Source: Castor canadensis (taxonomy: Eukaryota; Chordata; Mammalia; Rodentia; Castoridae). From it: a stretch of DNA of 64,000 bases. Below, one piece after another: positions 9,622-20,872 of this stretch. The stretch lies in NCBI RefSeq assembly GCF_047511655.1, contig NC_133397.1, positions 123,469,308 through 123,533,307 of the forward strand, in the 5' to 3' direction. The notes under the pieces are model-generated. The model did no database searches, was not told the origin of the DNA, and worked only from the letters and a program-made list of their open reading frames with translations. A program made the position numbers and the translations under genes. Within the stretch, counting starts at the first letter, position 1. Each line of letters starts with the position of its first letter.

Positions 9622-11003
9622 ATGCCTGTACAGGGGTCCTCTTTCTGGCCATGCAAGCTATCTTGGCCACAATATCATCTGGGAGATGAGGAAAGATGGC
9701 CAGAAGGAGGGAGCTTTAATTATAATACCATTCTTCAATTAGATATGTTCTGTAAAAAGGAGAGAAAGTTGACCCAAGTTCCATATATTCAACTGTTCTT
9801 TTTCCTAAGTTATCACCCAGAATGGCTAAACAAATGCAGGCTAGATACCCAGACCATGGTAACCCTTTGCAAAAATCCCCCAAACTGCTCAAGCCAAAAA
9901 ACCCATCTAATGCTCCATCAGCTCCCCCTCTCCCCCTTACCCAGCCACCTCACCAGACTTTGTCCCACGGGACTCTATCCCCTCCAGTTAATTCCTGGAG
10001 GGGATAGGGCTCCTGTTCCTTTTAGAGCGAGTGAACTTAAAGCAATAAAAAAGGATTTACGAAATTACACAGAAAACCCAGGTCAGTACATCCAGGCATT
10101 TAGAGAAGTCAGCAAAACTTTGAACTGAGCTGGAAAGATGTAATGCTATTGCTATCTCAGAACCTCACTTCTCTGGAGAAACAGTGGGTTCTAGATCAGG
10201 CAGTCACAGCTGGAGACAATTATCACTTAGATAAAAGCTGCCCTGCAGGCCTGTCTCAGACTTGGCCCTCACAGGAGGAAGAGGAGAGGGAGGGAGAAGA
10301 AAGACAAAGACATTGGATACCTAGAAGGGAACCTTGATTCCCAATCCCAACAGGAGATCAGGCAGTGCCTAGGTATGACCCTAAGTGGGACCCTGAAAAT
10401 GACAAGGATGAATGGAGTCATAACCATTTCATCCACTGCATTCTTGAGGGACTAAGGAGAGCCAAGGTAAAACCTCTCAATTACTCCCAAGTCACAGCTG
10501 TACAGTAAGGATCCTCAGAAACTCCAGTAGCTTTCCTACAGAGACTTAAGGATGCTTTACAAAAGCATACCAACATTATACCAGAGTCACAGGAAGAGGA
10601 AATCATCCTAAAAGACAAATTTCTAACACAGTCAGCACCAGATATCCGTAAAAAGCTTCAGAAACTGGTGGCTGAAGGGAGCAGAGATCTGGACCAATTG
10701 GTTTGTGTACCCATGTCTGTATACTATAACAGGGACTTAGAAAAAGAAAGGAAGGACCTGGAAAGGGAAAAGAGAAAGGATAAGCGGCAGGAGGCTTTGA
10801 TTGCAGCGCTCCGAGAGGCTCCCCCAGGGCAAAGTCCAAACCCGAGGACATGCTTTCAATGTGGACAGGCAGGACATTTTAGGAGGGAGTGCCCCCGGAG
10901 AAAGCTACCTCCGGGACCCTGCCCCATTTGTTGGGGAAAACATTGGAAGGCTCACTGTCCCCAGTTCCCAGGGGAACCTAGGTCAGAGCCTCCCACCCAA
11001 TGA
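9622..11003 (+). pseudogene. Degenerate retroviral gag
   Basis: Matrix-like sequence starts in the open frame at 9622 (W-P-Q-Y block near 9670) and runs to a proline-rich hinge (about 9880-10000). Capsid-like sequence follows over 10020-10640, broken at 10127 and again by further stops. The nucleocapsid (frame 10668-11003) has a charged Glu/Lys/Arg helix. The first zinc knuckle, CFQCGQAGHFRREC (10851-10892), is canonical. The second starts at 10920 and has CX2CX3HX4C spacing, one residue short, so it is probably damaged. Confidence 0.75.
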
Positions 11004-11079
11004 CGGGTCCCAGAGCCTCCCAAACAGGCCCATGTGACCACCATAAAAAGCAGGGGAGCCTCTGGTTATACTCACTATC

Positions 11080-11920
11080 GAAAAACACAAGGTCAGCCTC
11101 CTTATTGATACTGGAGCCAGCATCTCAGCTATTCCTTTCTCTCCCGGACCCAGGTCCTCAAAGAAAATTACTGTTTGAGGCATATCAGGCCAGCCTCTAG
11201 AGCGTTATTTCACTCAGCCTTTAGCCTGTTCCTGGGGAGATTTCCATTTCTGTCACCCTTTTTAATTGTCCCAGAAACTCCTACTCCTCTGCTAAGGCAA
11301 GACCTTCTATCCAAATTGGGGGTATAGCTCCTTTTACCCCCAGGGAGTACTTTTGCTTCCCCTTAATAGAGGAACAAATGGACCCCACGGTGTGGACAGA
11401 TGGACACACTGTGGGACGGGCATGAACAGCTGTCCCAGTCCTAATTTATCTCAAGGACCCCTCCTGGTTTCCCCATCGAAAACAATATCCTTTAAAGCCA
11501 GAAGTTAAGGAGGGGCTAATTTCCATAATCAAAGACTTAAAGAGACAGGGACTGCTAATAGAATGCTCCAGCCCATATAATACTCCTATTCTCAGTGTCA
11601 GGAAGGGACCTAACAAATGGAGTCTAGTCCAGGATCTCCGCCTGATCAATGAAGCAGTAGAGCCTCTCTACCCTGTAGTTCCAAATCCCTATATGCTTTT
11701 AGCCCAAATACCTTCAGGCACTGTTTACTACTCTGTCCTGGACTTAAAGGATGCCTTCCTTTACATTCCCTTACACCCTAAAAGTCAACCTATCTTTGCC
11801 TTTGAAGACTCCACAAGGAAGTCTGGACAGGTCACTTGGACTGTCCTCCCCCAGGGATTCAGAGACAGACCCCACCTCTTTGGGTTGGCTCTAACCCAAG
11901 ACTTGGCAGAATGGCGATAT
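11080..11920 (+). pseudogene. Retroviral protease and N-terminal reverse transcriptase
   Basis: The protease active-site motif DTGA is encoded at 11107-11118. The reverse transcriptase fingers and palm follow from about 11440, with the N-T-P-I-L block near 11580. The first catalytic aspartate is in VLDLKDAF (11735-11758), and the VLPQGF motif is at 11843-11860. The sequence then breaks off before the Y-x-D-D active site and joins LTR sequence, so the last open frame (to 11995) is a chimera. No function is possible. Confidence 0.8.
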
Positions 11921-12115
11921 CATGGGATCACCGGTTTCCGGGTCCCCCTGCATTCTCCAATATGCAGTCTTTCTCTTCTCTTTTTCTCCAACTAAAATTC
12001 TCCACAAATAAAATCTTTCCGACCTCTGCTGTTGGAGTCTGCCTGTGCTTTCATTCTCAGAGCAGGCTCAAGAACCCTGAGCACCTGGAATTCCTCGAGT
12101 GTCATCCGTGCATCA
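11921..12115 (+). repeat. Partial 3' LTR (R-U5) of the second provirus
   Basis: From 'catgggatcaccggtttc' onward it matches the 5' LTR from about 8327, including aataaa (12007-12012), and ends gcatca. U3 is absent. Confidence 0.8.
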
Positions 12116-12272
12116 GTATTTTTGTAGAAATATACATGTATATGTGCATAGAAATAAGTCTTGAGAGATAAAAAAGAGACTTCCTCCAGGTAAAAAAAAG
12201 GGCCAAATGTGTGGGTCTCTCTTCCTAATAAGTAAACTCTCATAGTTCAAGTATGGTTGTGTCTCGTGGCTT

Positions 12273-12525
12273 TTTTTTTTTTTTGCTTTGCTTTGTTTCA
12301 TGGTGCTGGGGAGTAAATCCTCACACGTGCTAGGCAACTGCTAGTGAGTTACTTTCTCAAAGTTTTATGTTTTAAAAAAGTTCTGTAGGCCTGTGTTCCA
12401 TGAATGTCTCTGAGTTGAGTAAGAGAGACTCTTTTTTTTCTTTTTTTGGTACTGGGGTTTGAACGCAGAGCCTCATGCTTGCTAGGCAGGCACTCTTCCA
12501 CTTGAACCACACCTCCAGCCCCTGG
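12273..12525 (-). repeat. Two SINEs: an ID-like copy and a tRNA-like copy
   Basis: Positions 12273-12350 hold an ID-like copy ('catggtgctggggagtaaat'). Positions 12431-12522 hold the tRNA-like unit ('ggtactggggtttgaacgca'). Each starts with a T-run that is its tail. Confidence 0.75.
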
Positions 12526-12879
12526 GTTTTTTTTTGAGACTCTTTTTAAGAGTGTCCATGAATAAACATGAAATTGTAGCATTGTAGCGTTTATTTTTAG
12601 TTAGAGGGGAGATTAATCTTGTAAGAGTCACCAAAATTCGTAACAGTTACTTAGAAACTGCTTTGATGAAAGCATTGACTCTTCTCTTGGGTTTGCAAAT
12701 GCCTAAAGGGTAGCTAAAAGCAGGATAAAAACTCAGTATTTCTGCCTCCATTTTGCATCTGTCTCCTTTGCTCTAAGCCATTCTCTCCTGCAGTCACCTT
12801 GAACTCCAGGAACTAAAGGACGAATGGATAAACATTTTGGGACAAGAGTCAAATCTATGCCCCAGGCAGTAATTCCTTC

Positions 12880-13192
12880 TTTCCTCCCTCTCTCCCTCCC
12901 TCCCTCCTTCTCTTCCCCCCTCCTGCCTCCCTCACTCCCTTCGCTCCCTTCCCTCCTTCCTTCTTCCCTTTGTTTCTTTTTTTGGTGGTACAGGGGATTG
13001 ACTTCTGGAGCTTGCACTTGCTAGGCTGACTCTCTTAGCACTTGAATCATGCACCTAGCCCTTTAGTGCTTTAGTTATTTTACAGATAGCATCTTGTATT
13101 TTTGCCCAGCACTGGCCACAGGCGGTGATCTTCCTACCTGTGCCTCCTGAGTAGCTGGGATTACAGCTGTGCTTCACCATGCCCAGTCAGCA
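12880..13192 (-). repeat. (CTCC)n tract plus reverse dimeric SINE
   Basis: A polypyrimidine run (12880-12970) is the expanded tail region of a reverse dimeric SINE (12975-13192, ending 'gattacagctgtgcttcacc'). Confidence 0.75.
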
Positions 13193-13194
13193 AT

Positions 13195-13888
13195 GACTTT
13201 CTTACTGCAACAGGCCCCACATGACCAATCCTGAGATAATTATCAACAGGACCATAGCTTTGACCAAGACTGCTTAATTATGCATACCTCCTGCCCCAAA
13301 TATTCCTTTATTTACACTTAGAGCTCATGTCACCCCAAAGACGGGCTGAGGTACTTCCTGTACCTGCCCTTCACTGTCCCTCTCTTTATTTGGTGTCCTG
13401 GGATGGGCAGCCGAGTCTAGTCTGTTGAGACTAGACTCCTGGGCTGCTGGAGGTTTTGCCCTAAAACTCCAGTAACACGTAGACATTTTATAGTCTTGGG
13501 AACACAACTGCCCTTTCAACATCTCCAACTTAAAGATTCTGCCATCTTTGTTTCCTCAATTTCCTTCCACCCCTGCTCCTGGTAATAAGTAAGCAATTCC
13601 AGGTTAGTGAGCATCTTAGCTTTGTGGCTCAAAATGGATACTCAAATACTTCATGTCTTAATAGCAGGCATTGTTATCCAAAGAGACCTTAAATAAAGGG
13701 TTCTATGTCTGTTTATTTTCTCTACCTTATTATTACTAAAGTAAATTTTAAAATCTCTACTGGCTGATAAAAAAAACAACTCTTCAATTTTCTCATGAAT
13801 CAAAACTTCATAATTATGTGTTACTGTAAATAACAGATGCTTAAATTTAGGGTTTTGACTTTGGTTTCTTTTTAATAAAGATCCATGA
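13195..13888. other. Unannotated intergenic stretch
   Basis: AT-rich unique sequence. I see no gene or nameable repeat. Confidence 0.5.
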
Positions 13889-13891
13889 AGC

Positions 13892-14090
13892 AGCTGGGTG
13901 CCTGTGGCTCATGTCTATAATCCTAGCTACTTGGGAGGCAGAGATCAGGAGGATAACAGTTTGAGGCCAGCCTGGGCAAAAAGTTCACAAGACCCTATCT
14001 CAAAAATAACCACAGCAAAATGGCCAGGAGGTGTACAGCTTGTTTTGCATGTGTGAAGCCCTGAGTTCAAACCCCAGTCCCACCAATCTG
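13892..14090 (+). repeat. Dimeric SINE
   Basis: The left half has 'gtggctcatgtctataatcc'. The linker 'aaaataaccacagcaaaatg' is typical of one subfamily here, and the right half ends 'aaaccccagtcccaccaa'. Confidence 0.85.
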
Positions 14091-14393
14091 TATCTATATA
14101 TCTGTATCTATGTAACCATGAAGCAGTGTATTGACGGAATTTTGATGACAATTGGAAAAATTACTATGACATTACTAGTGGAAACATGGAAAATCTGTGA
14201 TTTTGAGCTGATTTTCACACTATCACTACACTATCTCTCGCTGAGACTGGAGAACCTTGGTGACTCCAGATACTTCATGTCTTTTAGAATCAGTTATCTC
14301 ATCTAAGGGAAGTATCACCAATTCCACAAGGCTATTGGGAAGTTTGATTGGAAATACTTGGAAAGGCTTATGTGAAACACCAACAGACAGAAA

Positions 14394-14572
14394 TAGCCAG
14401 GCACTGGTGGCTCACACCTATAATCCCAGCTACTCAGGAGACAGAGATCAGGAGGATTGAGGTTGGAAGCCAGCTCAGGCAAATAGTTCATGACCCTATC
14501 TTGAAAAACCCATCACAAAAAAGGGCTGGTGGAGTGACTCAAGGTGAAGGCCCTGAGTTCAAATCCCAGTAT

Positions 14573-14606
<34 letters not shown>
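14394..14606 (+). repeat. Dimeric SINE with (CA)n tail
   Basis: This belongs to the subfamily with the linker 'cccatcacaaaaaagggctg'. Its tail has become a (CA)n microsatellite at 14577-14606. Confidence 0.85.
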
Positions 14607-14608
<2 letters not shown>

Positions 14609-14744
14609 GATAAACAAATAATTATGCTCCATATTGGTTCAACAAAAAGCAAAGGGATTTTTCCCTAATTTCTGAGGGGGAAAAAAAAAGGGAAAAAAAT
14701 CCATCTTATACTATAATACTGCAGTTACACTTAATGTAAAGTAA

Positions 14745-14865
14745 ACTTAGGTGCAGTGGTACAGTCCTGTCATTCTAGCACTTGGGAGGCCCAGACAAGA
14801 GGATCATGAGTTTGAGGCTAGCCTGGGCTACACAGGGAGACCCTGCTTCAAAAAAGAAAACAGAT
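14745..14865 (+). repeat. B1-type SINE monomer
   Basis: 'aggtgcagtggtacagtcct' to 'agaccctgcttcaaaaaag': 7SL-derived only, with no tRNA-like half. Confidence 0.75.
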
Positions 14866-15424
14866 AAATTTATTATAAAATGTAGATCAAAATAAATGTC
14901 CTGATTTTAGCTGGCAAAACTCCACATTAAAAGTGTTGGTTCCAGTGGAGAGAAATTGCTGGACGTGCCTGGATGGAAGCTGAAGACATGCTGCCCCCTG
15001 GTGGCACCTGTGTCCCAGGCAGCACGCAGTAGGCACCAGACGCTCCAGGGCGGTACAGTGAAACCTGGGCTTCCCAGTGACTTGCTGAGCAGTTCATTCA
15101 GCAGTGGATGTTTCCCAGCCTGTGCTCCTTGGATGTCAGGTCTGAGAAAGCAAAATGTGGTCATCCACTTATTGAGTGTGTGCTGTATGCCAGGGATGAA
15201 TGGGCCAGGATGAAGACTGCAAACTCATGGAACTTTCTTCTAGTAGGGGAAACCTTAGCAATCCCTTCCCCCCAAAAATAATTCTCAAAGATTTTACTCA
15301 ATATAGGCTATGCATTGGGGAAAAAAAACAAAGTCAGTTTTGCACATGAACACCATTCAGTTCAGTAAGTGTACAAATGTTTAATTTTCAAAGCCAGTAG
15401 GAAGATATATTTATTTAAAAAAAA

Positions 15425-15622
15425 AAATTTGTGGGACTGTGTTTTAAACTCCGGGCTCCACTTGCAAAGCAGGCGCTCTATCACTTGAGCCAGACCTCCA
15501 GTCATTTTTCTCTGGTTATTTTGGAGATGGGGTCTTGAGAACTGCTGGCCTTGAACTGGGATCCTTCTGATCTTAGCCTCCCAAGTAGCGAGGATTACAG
15601 ATGTGAGCCGCTGGTGCCTGAC
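15425..15622 (-). repeat. Dimeric SINE
   Basis: A reverse copy opening with its T/A-rich tail and ending 'gattacagatgtgagccgct'. Confidence 0.8.
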
Positions 15623-15721
15623 TAGAAAAGTGTATTTAAAACAACTGCATCAATTATACAATTTGTGAAACACTACAATTTATTTTATGTACCTTTAAAT
15701 ATCAAACTTTAAAGACTATCT

Positions 15722-15855
15722 GGACCAGGTGTGGGGGCATACACCTGACCCCTCACTTCCCCAGGAGGCTGAGGCAGGAGGATTGCTTGAGTCCAGTTTG
15801 AAACCAGCCTGGGCAACATAAAGACTTAGAGTGGGAAACAAAACCAAAACAAACC
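15722..15855 (+). repeat. Old B1/Alu-like SINE
   Basis: 'ccaggaggctgaggcaggag' and 'gaaaccagcctgggcaacat' identify a 7SL-derived monomer more diverged than the others, with an (AAAAC)n tail. Confidence 0.7.
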
Positions 15856-16023
15856 AAGAGGATATTCTAATCGGACCTATGGGGTAGACAGCACTACCTT
15901 TAGATGAAACATGAAATGCCTAGTTTCATTAATAATCAGTGAAGGAAGGAGACAGGCAAGGGATTAGTTAGAGGAGCTGTTGTAAAAGGAGAAATGTGTG
16001 ATATCGAAGTGGAGGTGCAGCAT

Positions 16024-17047
16024 TGTGGAGAGCGGATTACGAGAAGCCTATGAGAACTGGACATAAGCAAGGCGAGATGCAGCTCAACCACTTTTCCTAA
16101 GATGTTTATCTTTATTGTGAGACTGGCACAGCCCCGGCCACAGAAGAGGATGCAGAACAGATGCTTCTCCTAAGTGTTCATGTTTAGAGAAGCAGGAACA
16201 CAGGTTTCTCCTGTTACAATGTCACACCCCTTCCAGAGAACCGCTGCTCCACCCTGTTTACCACTGGGTATAAAAGACTCACTGAAGGAGGATGCCAGGC
16301 TTTTGCTTTGGGCTTTTGCTTTTGGCTTTTGGGCTTTTGGACTTTTGGCTTTTGGATGAAGGGAAACTTTTTGATGTGGGAGGCTTTGGAAGGGAAAAGG
16401 ATTGCTGAAGGGAAAAGAACTGTTGAAGGGAAAAGGAATGCTGAAGGGAAAAGAATTGCTGAAGGAGAATTGCTGAAAGGGAATTGCTAAAGAGGGGTTG
16501 ATAGAAAGTCTGCACCAAGAACTTTATACATAGGCTTTAGAAAAGCTAAGCTAAAGAAAAGCGAAAGAGAACATGGGACAGTGCAAGTCTAAGGGCCAAG
16601 ACTTTAAGAGTTATGTAGTTTTTAGACGAGGTTGTTATTGTTTGCAAGTCTGAGCACCGAGGCTTTAAGAAAGCTAAAGAGAGAACATGAGACAGAGCAA
16701 GTCTGGGTGAAAAGACTTAAGAGAGATTAAGCTAAAGAAAAGCTAAGAAAAACATGGGACAGTGTAGTGAAGGAAGGTTTTAAAAAACTTTGAAGGAGTA
16801 AGGCCTTAAAGAATAAAGATAGAGAAAAGGAGAGTAAAGAGGAGATTAATAGAGAAAAGAAGCAATGAGGGTTGTGCATCTCTGCCTGAGCACCCAATAC
16901 ATCTGATTCCACTGTCTACCCTGTGTCTTTTCTGCATCTCCTGTCTGTCTGTCCGTCTATCTTGTGTGTTTTCTACATCTCCCATAGCCTCCCACTTAGG
17001 CCCAGTTAGGTTCAGTAATAACCAGGGGTGAGAAAAAGCTCGCTCCA
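16024..17047 (+). mobile_element. 1,024-bp solo LTR, class II type, with internal tandem repeats
   Basis: The element starts TGTGGAG and ends GCTCCA. It is flanked by a perfect 6-bp duplication cagcat (16018-16023 and 17048-17053). A TATA box, ggtataaaag, lies near 16268 and a poly(A) signal aataaa at 16811-16816. The transcribed R region would thus be about 0.5 kb. R is inflated by a GCTTTTGG-type repeat (about 16295-16355), a roughly 16-bp GAAGGGAAAAG-type repeat (about 16388-16490), and repeated 'aagctaaag' / 'acatgggacagtgcaagtct' blocks to about 16780. The class II assignment rests on the 6-bp duplication. Confidence 0.7.
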
Positions 17048-17184
17048 CAGCATTTCACACTGGAGTTATTTCTCTCTATAAAGTTCAGCCTGATAGCATA
17101 TTTAACTTTTCAAATAAAGAACATTTCAGTGTATAATGTAAGCCAAGAGGAAAATCAACTTTGCTCTTTGGAAATATATTTCCT

Positions 17185-17268
17185 TTTTTTTTACTGTTTT
17201 TACATTTATTCATATGTGTACACATTGTTTGGGCCACCTCTCCCCCTGTACCCTGCCCCCTTCCCCCT
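17185..17268 (-). mobile_element. L1 3'-end stub (about 84 bp)
   Basis: It is the reverse complement of the L1 terminus seen at 49150-49232, starting with its poly-T tail. It is flanked by near-identical 16-mers beginning ggaaata (about 17170-17185 and 17269-17284, two mismatches). Confidence 0.7.
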
Positions 17269-17311
17269 GGAAATAGATTTTCTTTAGGTAGAGTATACAT
17301 TATGGAGCTGT

Positions 17312-17432
17312 GTATAGTGGTGCATGCCTGGAATCCCAGCACATGGAAGCTGAGGCAGGAGGATCACCAGTTTGAGGCCAGCCTGGGCTATACAATGAGA
17401 CCTTGTCAAAAAAAAAAAAAAAAAAAAAAAAA
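17312..17432 (+). repeat. B1-type SINE monomer
   Basis: 'tggtgcatgcctggaatccc' to a long A-tail at 17409-17434. Confidence 0.8.
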
Positions 17433-17439
17433 AAGCCAG

Positions 17440-17665
17440 GTGCCAGTGGCTCACACCTGTAATCCTAGTTACTTGAGAGGCTGAGATTGGGAGGATTGTG
17501 GTTCAAGGCCAGTCCAGGGCAAATAGCTCATGAGACCTCCATCTCCAAAATAACCAGAGCAAAAATGTGCTGGAGGAGTGGCTTGAGTGGTACAGTGCCT
17601 GCTTTGCAATTGGGAAGCCCCCAGTTCAAACCTCCCAGCCCCCCCCCAAAAAAAAGAAAGAACCT
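17440..17665 (+). repeat. Dimeric SINE inserted in the tail of the previous SINE
   Basis: It begins directly after the poly(A) of the B1 copy ('caggtgccagtggctcacac') and ends in a C-run followed by an A-run. Confidence 0.85.
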
Positions 17666-17669
17666 CAAA

Positions 17670-18246
17670 AAACAAATCAGAAGAAAATAGAAGCTAAAGT
17701 TTATTATTACTACATGAGACTGGAAAGAGATCACATCAGTAAAAACTAGAAGATGTGATTAAAGAAAAATTAAAAGCTTTTTTAAGTTAGAGAAAACCGC
17801 TCTAAACAAAATACCAAAGGCAGATATACTGGAGAAAAGGTTTAGCCAAAAGGATGAAGTATCAGCTACCTTGTAACTCTAGACTCACACAAATGAAAAC
17901 AAAACACCACAAAATAACTAGGCCAATTCTGGAGTTCATCACATTAGCACATCGAGGGTTTAAATGAGTAAATTCAGCAAGCTTGACAGATTCTCCTAAA
18001 ACCATTTGGTAGCTGCAGACTTGGGTCTTTATCTGAAGATAGACATCTGTAGTGAAAAATGGAGTGTCACCACTTCAGCAAACCTGAGTGGACTGACTTT
18101 GCCCACTGGCATCATGCTACATGTGCGTATGCAATTCAGTAATATAACTAAAATGAAAAAGGATGTGTATACAGTCTATCTATTTTTGTCTGTAGTATCT
18201 GCCTTGAGTAAGTTGATGAAACTTAAGTAAAAAATTCAAGCTATTC
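17670..18246. other. Unannotated intergenic stretch
   Basis: Low-GC sequence without a nameable feature. The open frame at 18006-18230 has no recognisable domain. Confidence 0.45.
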
Positions 18247-18260
18247 AAGAAATACTTAGG

Positions 18261-18649
18261 AAATTAGCTAGCATTTGTTGTCCTTAACGCAGAGAAACTA
18301 AAGCAGATACCTTAAAAGCAACTGAGGCCAATAGGAAAAGGGGACCAGGAACTAGAGAAAAGGTTAGATCAAAAAGAATTAACCTAGAAGGTAACACACA
18401 TGTACAGGAAATTAATGTGAGACAACTCCCTGTATAGATATCCTTATCTCAACCAGGAACACTTGTTCCTTCCTATTATTGCTGATACTCTCTCTTCAAC
18501 AAAATAAGAGATAAGGGTAAAATAGTTTCTGCTGGGTATTGAGGGGGGGGGGAAGGGAGGGGGCGGAGTGGGTGGTAAGGGAGGGGGCAGGGGGGAGAAA
18601 TGACCCAAGCCTTGTATGCACATATGACTAATAAAACAATAATAAAAAA
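18261..18649 (+). mobile_element. 5'-truncated L1 (3' UTR only)
   Basis: It matches the L1 3' UTR from 'agctagcatttgttg' through the G-rich tract (18541-18598) to an A-rich tail. It is flanked by a perfect 14-bp duplication aagaaatacttagg (18247-18260 and 18650-18663), proving target-primed insertion. Confidence 0.9.
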
Positions 18650-19204
18650 AAGAAATACTTAGGGAGTTTATGGTTACAACCAGACCTATGTATAGATCTA
18701 AAGCTTATTTTTCTCTATTTTGATACGGATAATTCAACAAAATTACTGAACAGCCTAAAACTCTTCTCCTCTGTCAGTCTGCTGAGAACAGGTAAGTTCT
18801 CAAATAAGAAAAAACTGGATAAATGGCAAATTGAATGGTGAATGATAGAATGAAAGAAAAATATAGTCCTTCAGAAAAATTTTATTTTTTTTGACACACA
18901 GACACGTAAATGACATTTGTCCAGTAGATAGAACAGTTTAAGACATACCAGAAATGGATTATAATTTACATGTTATAATATTCACAGACATCACATGCCT
19001 CATTGTTTCCTTATTTTTGAAAACTTACTAAAATATCATAGCATACTGGTTAAATGGGCAAGTTTGTTTCTTATTTTGAACAGTAAAATTGATTTGGACC
19101 AGTGAAAAAAATCAAGGCACAGACCACTGCTGAGATGTGATAGGGTAAGTGATACCTTACCCAGCATCACTCAGGAGTGAAGCATTCTACCTAAATCTCT
19201 TTTT

Positions 19205-19378
19205 CTTGGGTGGTACTGGGGTTTGAACTCAGTGCCTCAGGCTTGCTAGGCAGGAGCTCTACCACTTGAGCCACTCCACCAGCCCTTTTTTTCAGTTGGG
19301 TATTTCCGAGATAGGGTCTCAAACCTTGATCCTCCTGATCTCTGGTAGGATTACAGGTGTGAGCCACTGGCGCCCAGC
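19205..19378 (-). repeat. Dimeric SINE
   Basis: 'ggtactggggtttgaactca' through 'gattacaggtgtgagccact'; the middle linker is shortened. Confidence 0.8.
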
Positions 19379-19446
19379 TCTAAATGTTCTTTAGTCAAAT
19401 GGCATTTATCCTTCTAACACTGTTGTTTGAAATACCATGGATGGGG

Positions 19447-19548
19447 GAGGTTGGTGGAGTGGCTTAAGTGGCAGAGTACCTACCTGCCTAGCAAAAGGGA
19501 GACCTTGAGTTCAAACTCGGGTACCATCAAAAACCAAAAAAACAAACC
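19447..19548 (+). repeat. tRNA-like SINE monomer
   Basis: 'gttggtggagtggcttaagt' with an A-rich tail. It lies just beyond the proposed end of AGL. Confidence 0.7.
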
Positions 19549-20576
19549 CAGCATGGATGGACTAATGTGTAACATGCTTTCTTAAGCTTTGAAACCATGC
19601 AGAACACAATACCCTTTCCTCATATTCCTTATTAGGAACCTGGTATCGTTAAGATTTACTGAGGTGAGCATTTGCCCTGTGATAGATAATTGAATACAGC
19701 TATTACTTTTACAATTATTAGTGCATTATTTATTTATTCATTTTATTGCATTTAAACATCTGTTGTTATTTCTTGCTTTGGTTAAATAGTTGGCTTTCTG
19801 TCACCTTCTTACTTTCTATGACACAGAAGTTAAGGAAGAGCAACACACTGTATAAACTTGTGATGAATTAATACTTCCCTGAAGGAAGGTCATTCCTTTT
19901 ACCTGCAAAGTTCAAAGGAGGTCATGGATTGATCAAGAAAGGAACTGCAGAAGGAAGGCACAGCTGGAAATCTGTGTTTATAAACAGTGGTCACAACTGT
20001 CCTTGAATTCATAGGACATAGTGTACGTTGGGAAGCTAGAAAAGTAAGCTGGGTCAAACTGCTTCTGAAGCGGGGTCAGTTTTAAAGAAGGGGAGGAGGG
20101 CGACACGTTGAGAAGAATGCTGCTGTGCCATTATTTATTAATTGTATACAAAACTATTTAGTATTTAACATTATTATGAACAACACGAAATAGTAATGAA
20201 AGGATTTTTGTAATTACTTCCTCTCAAATGAAAGTATAATGATTTATTTAACTCTCTTGAGACAAAACAATGAAACATTAAAAAATTCCATCTAGGAAAT
20301 AAGTACTATTCAAACATATCAACTCATATAAATGTTAAAAACTTTTCCTTTTATGACTTTTTCAGACTTAAGGTATCTTAACATAAAAAACTTTTCAAAT
20401 TATTGTACTGAATTCAAGATAACTACTAAATTCATATCTGTAATTTTTATTACATTAAGATTGTTCTCAATATTGAACTTGCTAATGTAGGTTTCTATAT
20501 CAGGAAACCAGTATCTACAATAATGTACCAATAGATTTTTGCAATAAACTAAAGAAAGGTATTATGTTTTTAGAAA

Positions 20577-20872
20577 TTTTTTCCCCATGGTGCTGGCACT
20601 GAACCTAGGGACTTGGATATGCTAAGCAAGTGCTCTACCACTTTCTCTACTTTTTTTCTGCCCCCTCCCTCTTTTTTGGTGGGACTGGAGTTTGAACTCA
20701 TCTTTCTTGCTGGTTTTTTTTTTTTCCCACAGTGGTGGGGCTTGAACTCAGGGCCACTTTGAGACACTCCACCAGCCCTTTTTGTGATAGATATTTTCAA
20801 GATAGGGTCTTGCGAACTATTTGCCTGGGCTGGCTTCAAACTGCGATCCTCCTGACCTCTGCCTCCTGATCT
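20577..20872 (-). repeat. Two SINEs inside the AGL 3' UTR
   Basis: An ID-like copy (20577-20645, 'ccatggtgctggcactgaac') is followed by a dimeric copy (20680-20872). Both have the same strand sense as AGL transcription. Confidence 0.75.

Larger units (their letters stand above)
8040..12115 (+). mobile_element. Second class I endogenous retrovirus, truncated in pol
   Basis: The order is 5' LTR, primer-binding site, long leader, gag, protease, first half of reverse transcriptase, then directly the R-U5 part of a 3' LTR. The catalytic second half of reverse transcriptase, RNase H, integrase, env and U3 are all missing. The primer site and gag layout suggest the ERV9/HERV-W-like branch of class I; this is inference. 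I could not confirm a target duplication: the sequence after the 3' LTR is gtatt, and before the proposed start it is aggta. The left border is therefore approximate. Confidence 0.75.

Noticed and set aside
12733..13017. Gly/Glu/Arg-rich minus-strand frame
   Set aside because: It is a shadow of the CTCC tract and SINE tail.
16279..16518. Gln-Ser-Phe-Ser-Leu repeat protein on the minus strand, or a CRISPR-like array
   Set aside because: The units are short, unequal tandem repeats inside an LTR with no spacers. The frame follows from the repeat period.
1..19000. Neighbouring gene such as SLC35A3, which lies near AGL in human
   Set aside because: I found no matching exon in this stretch.
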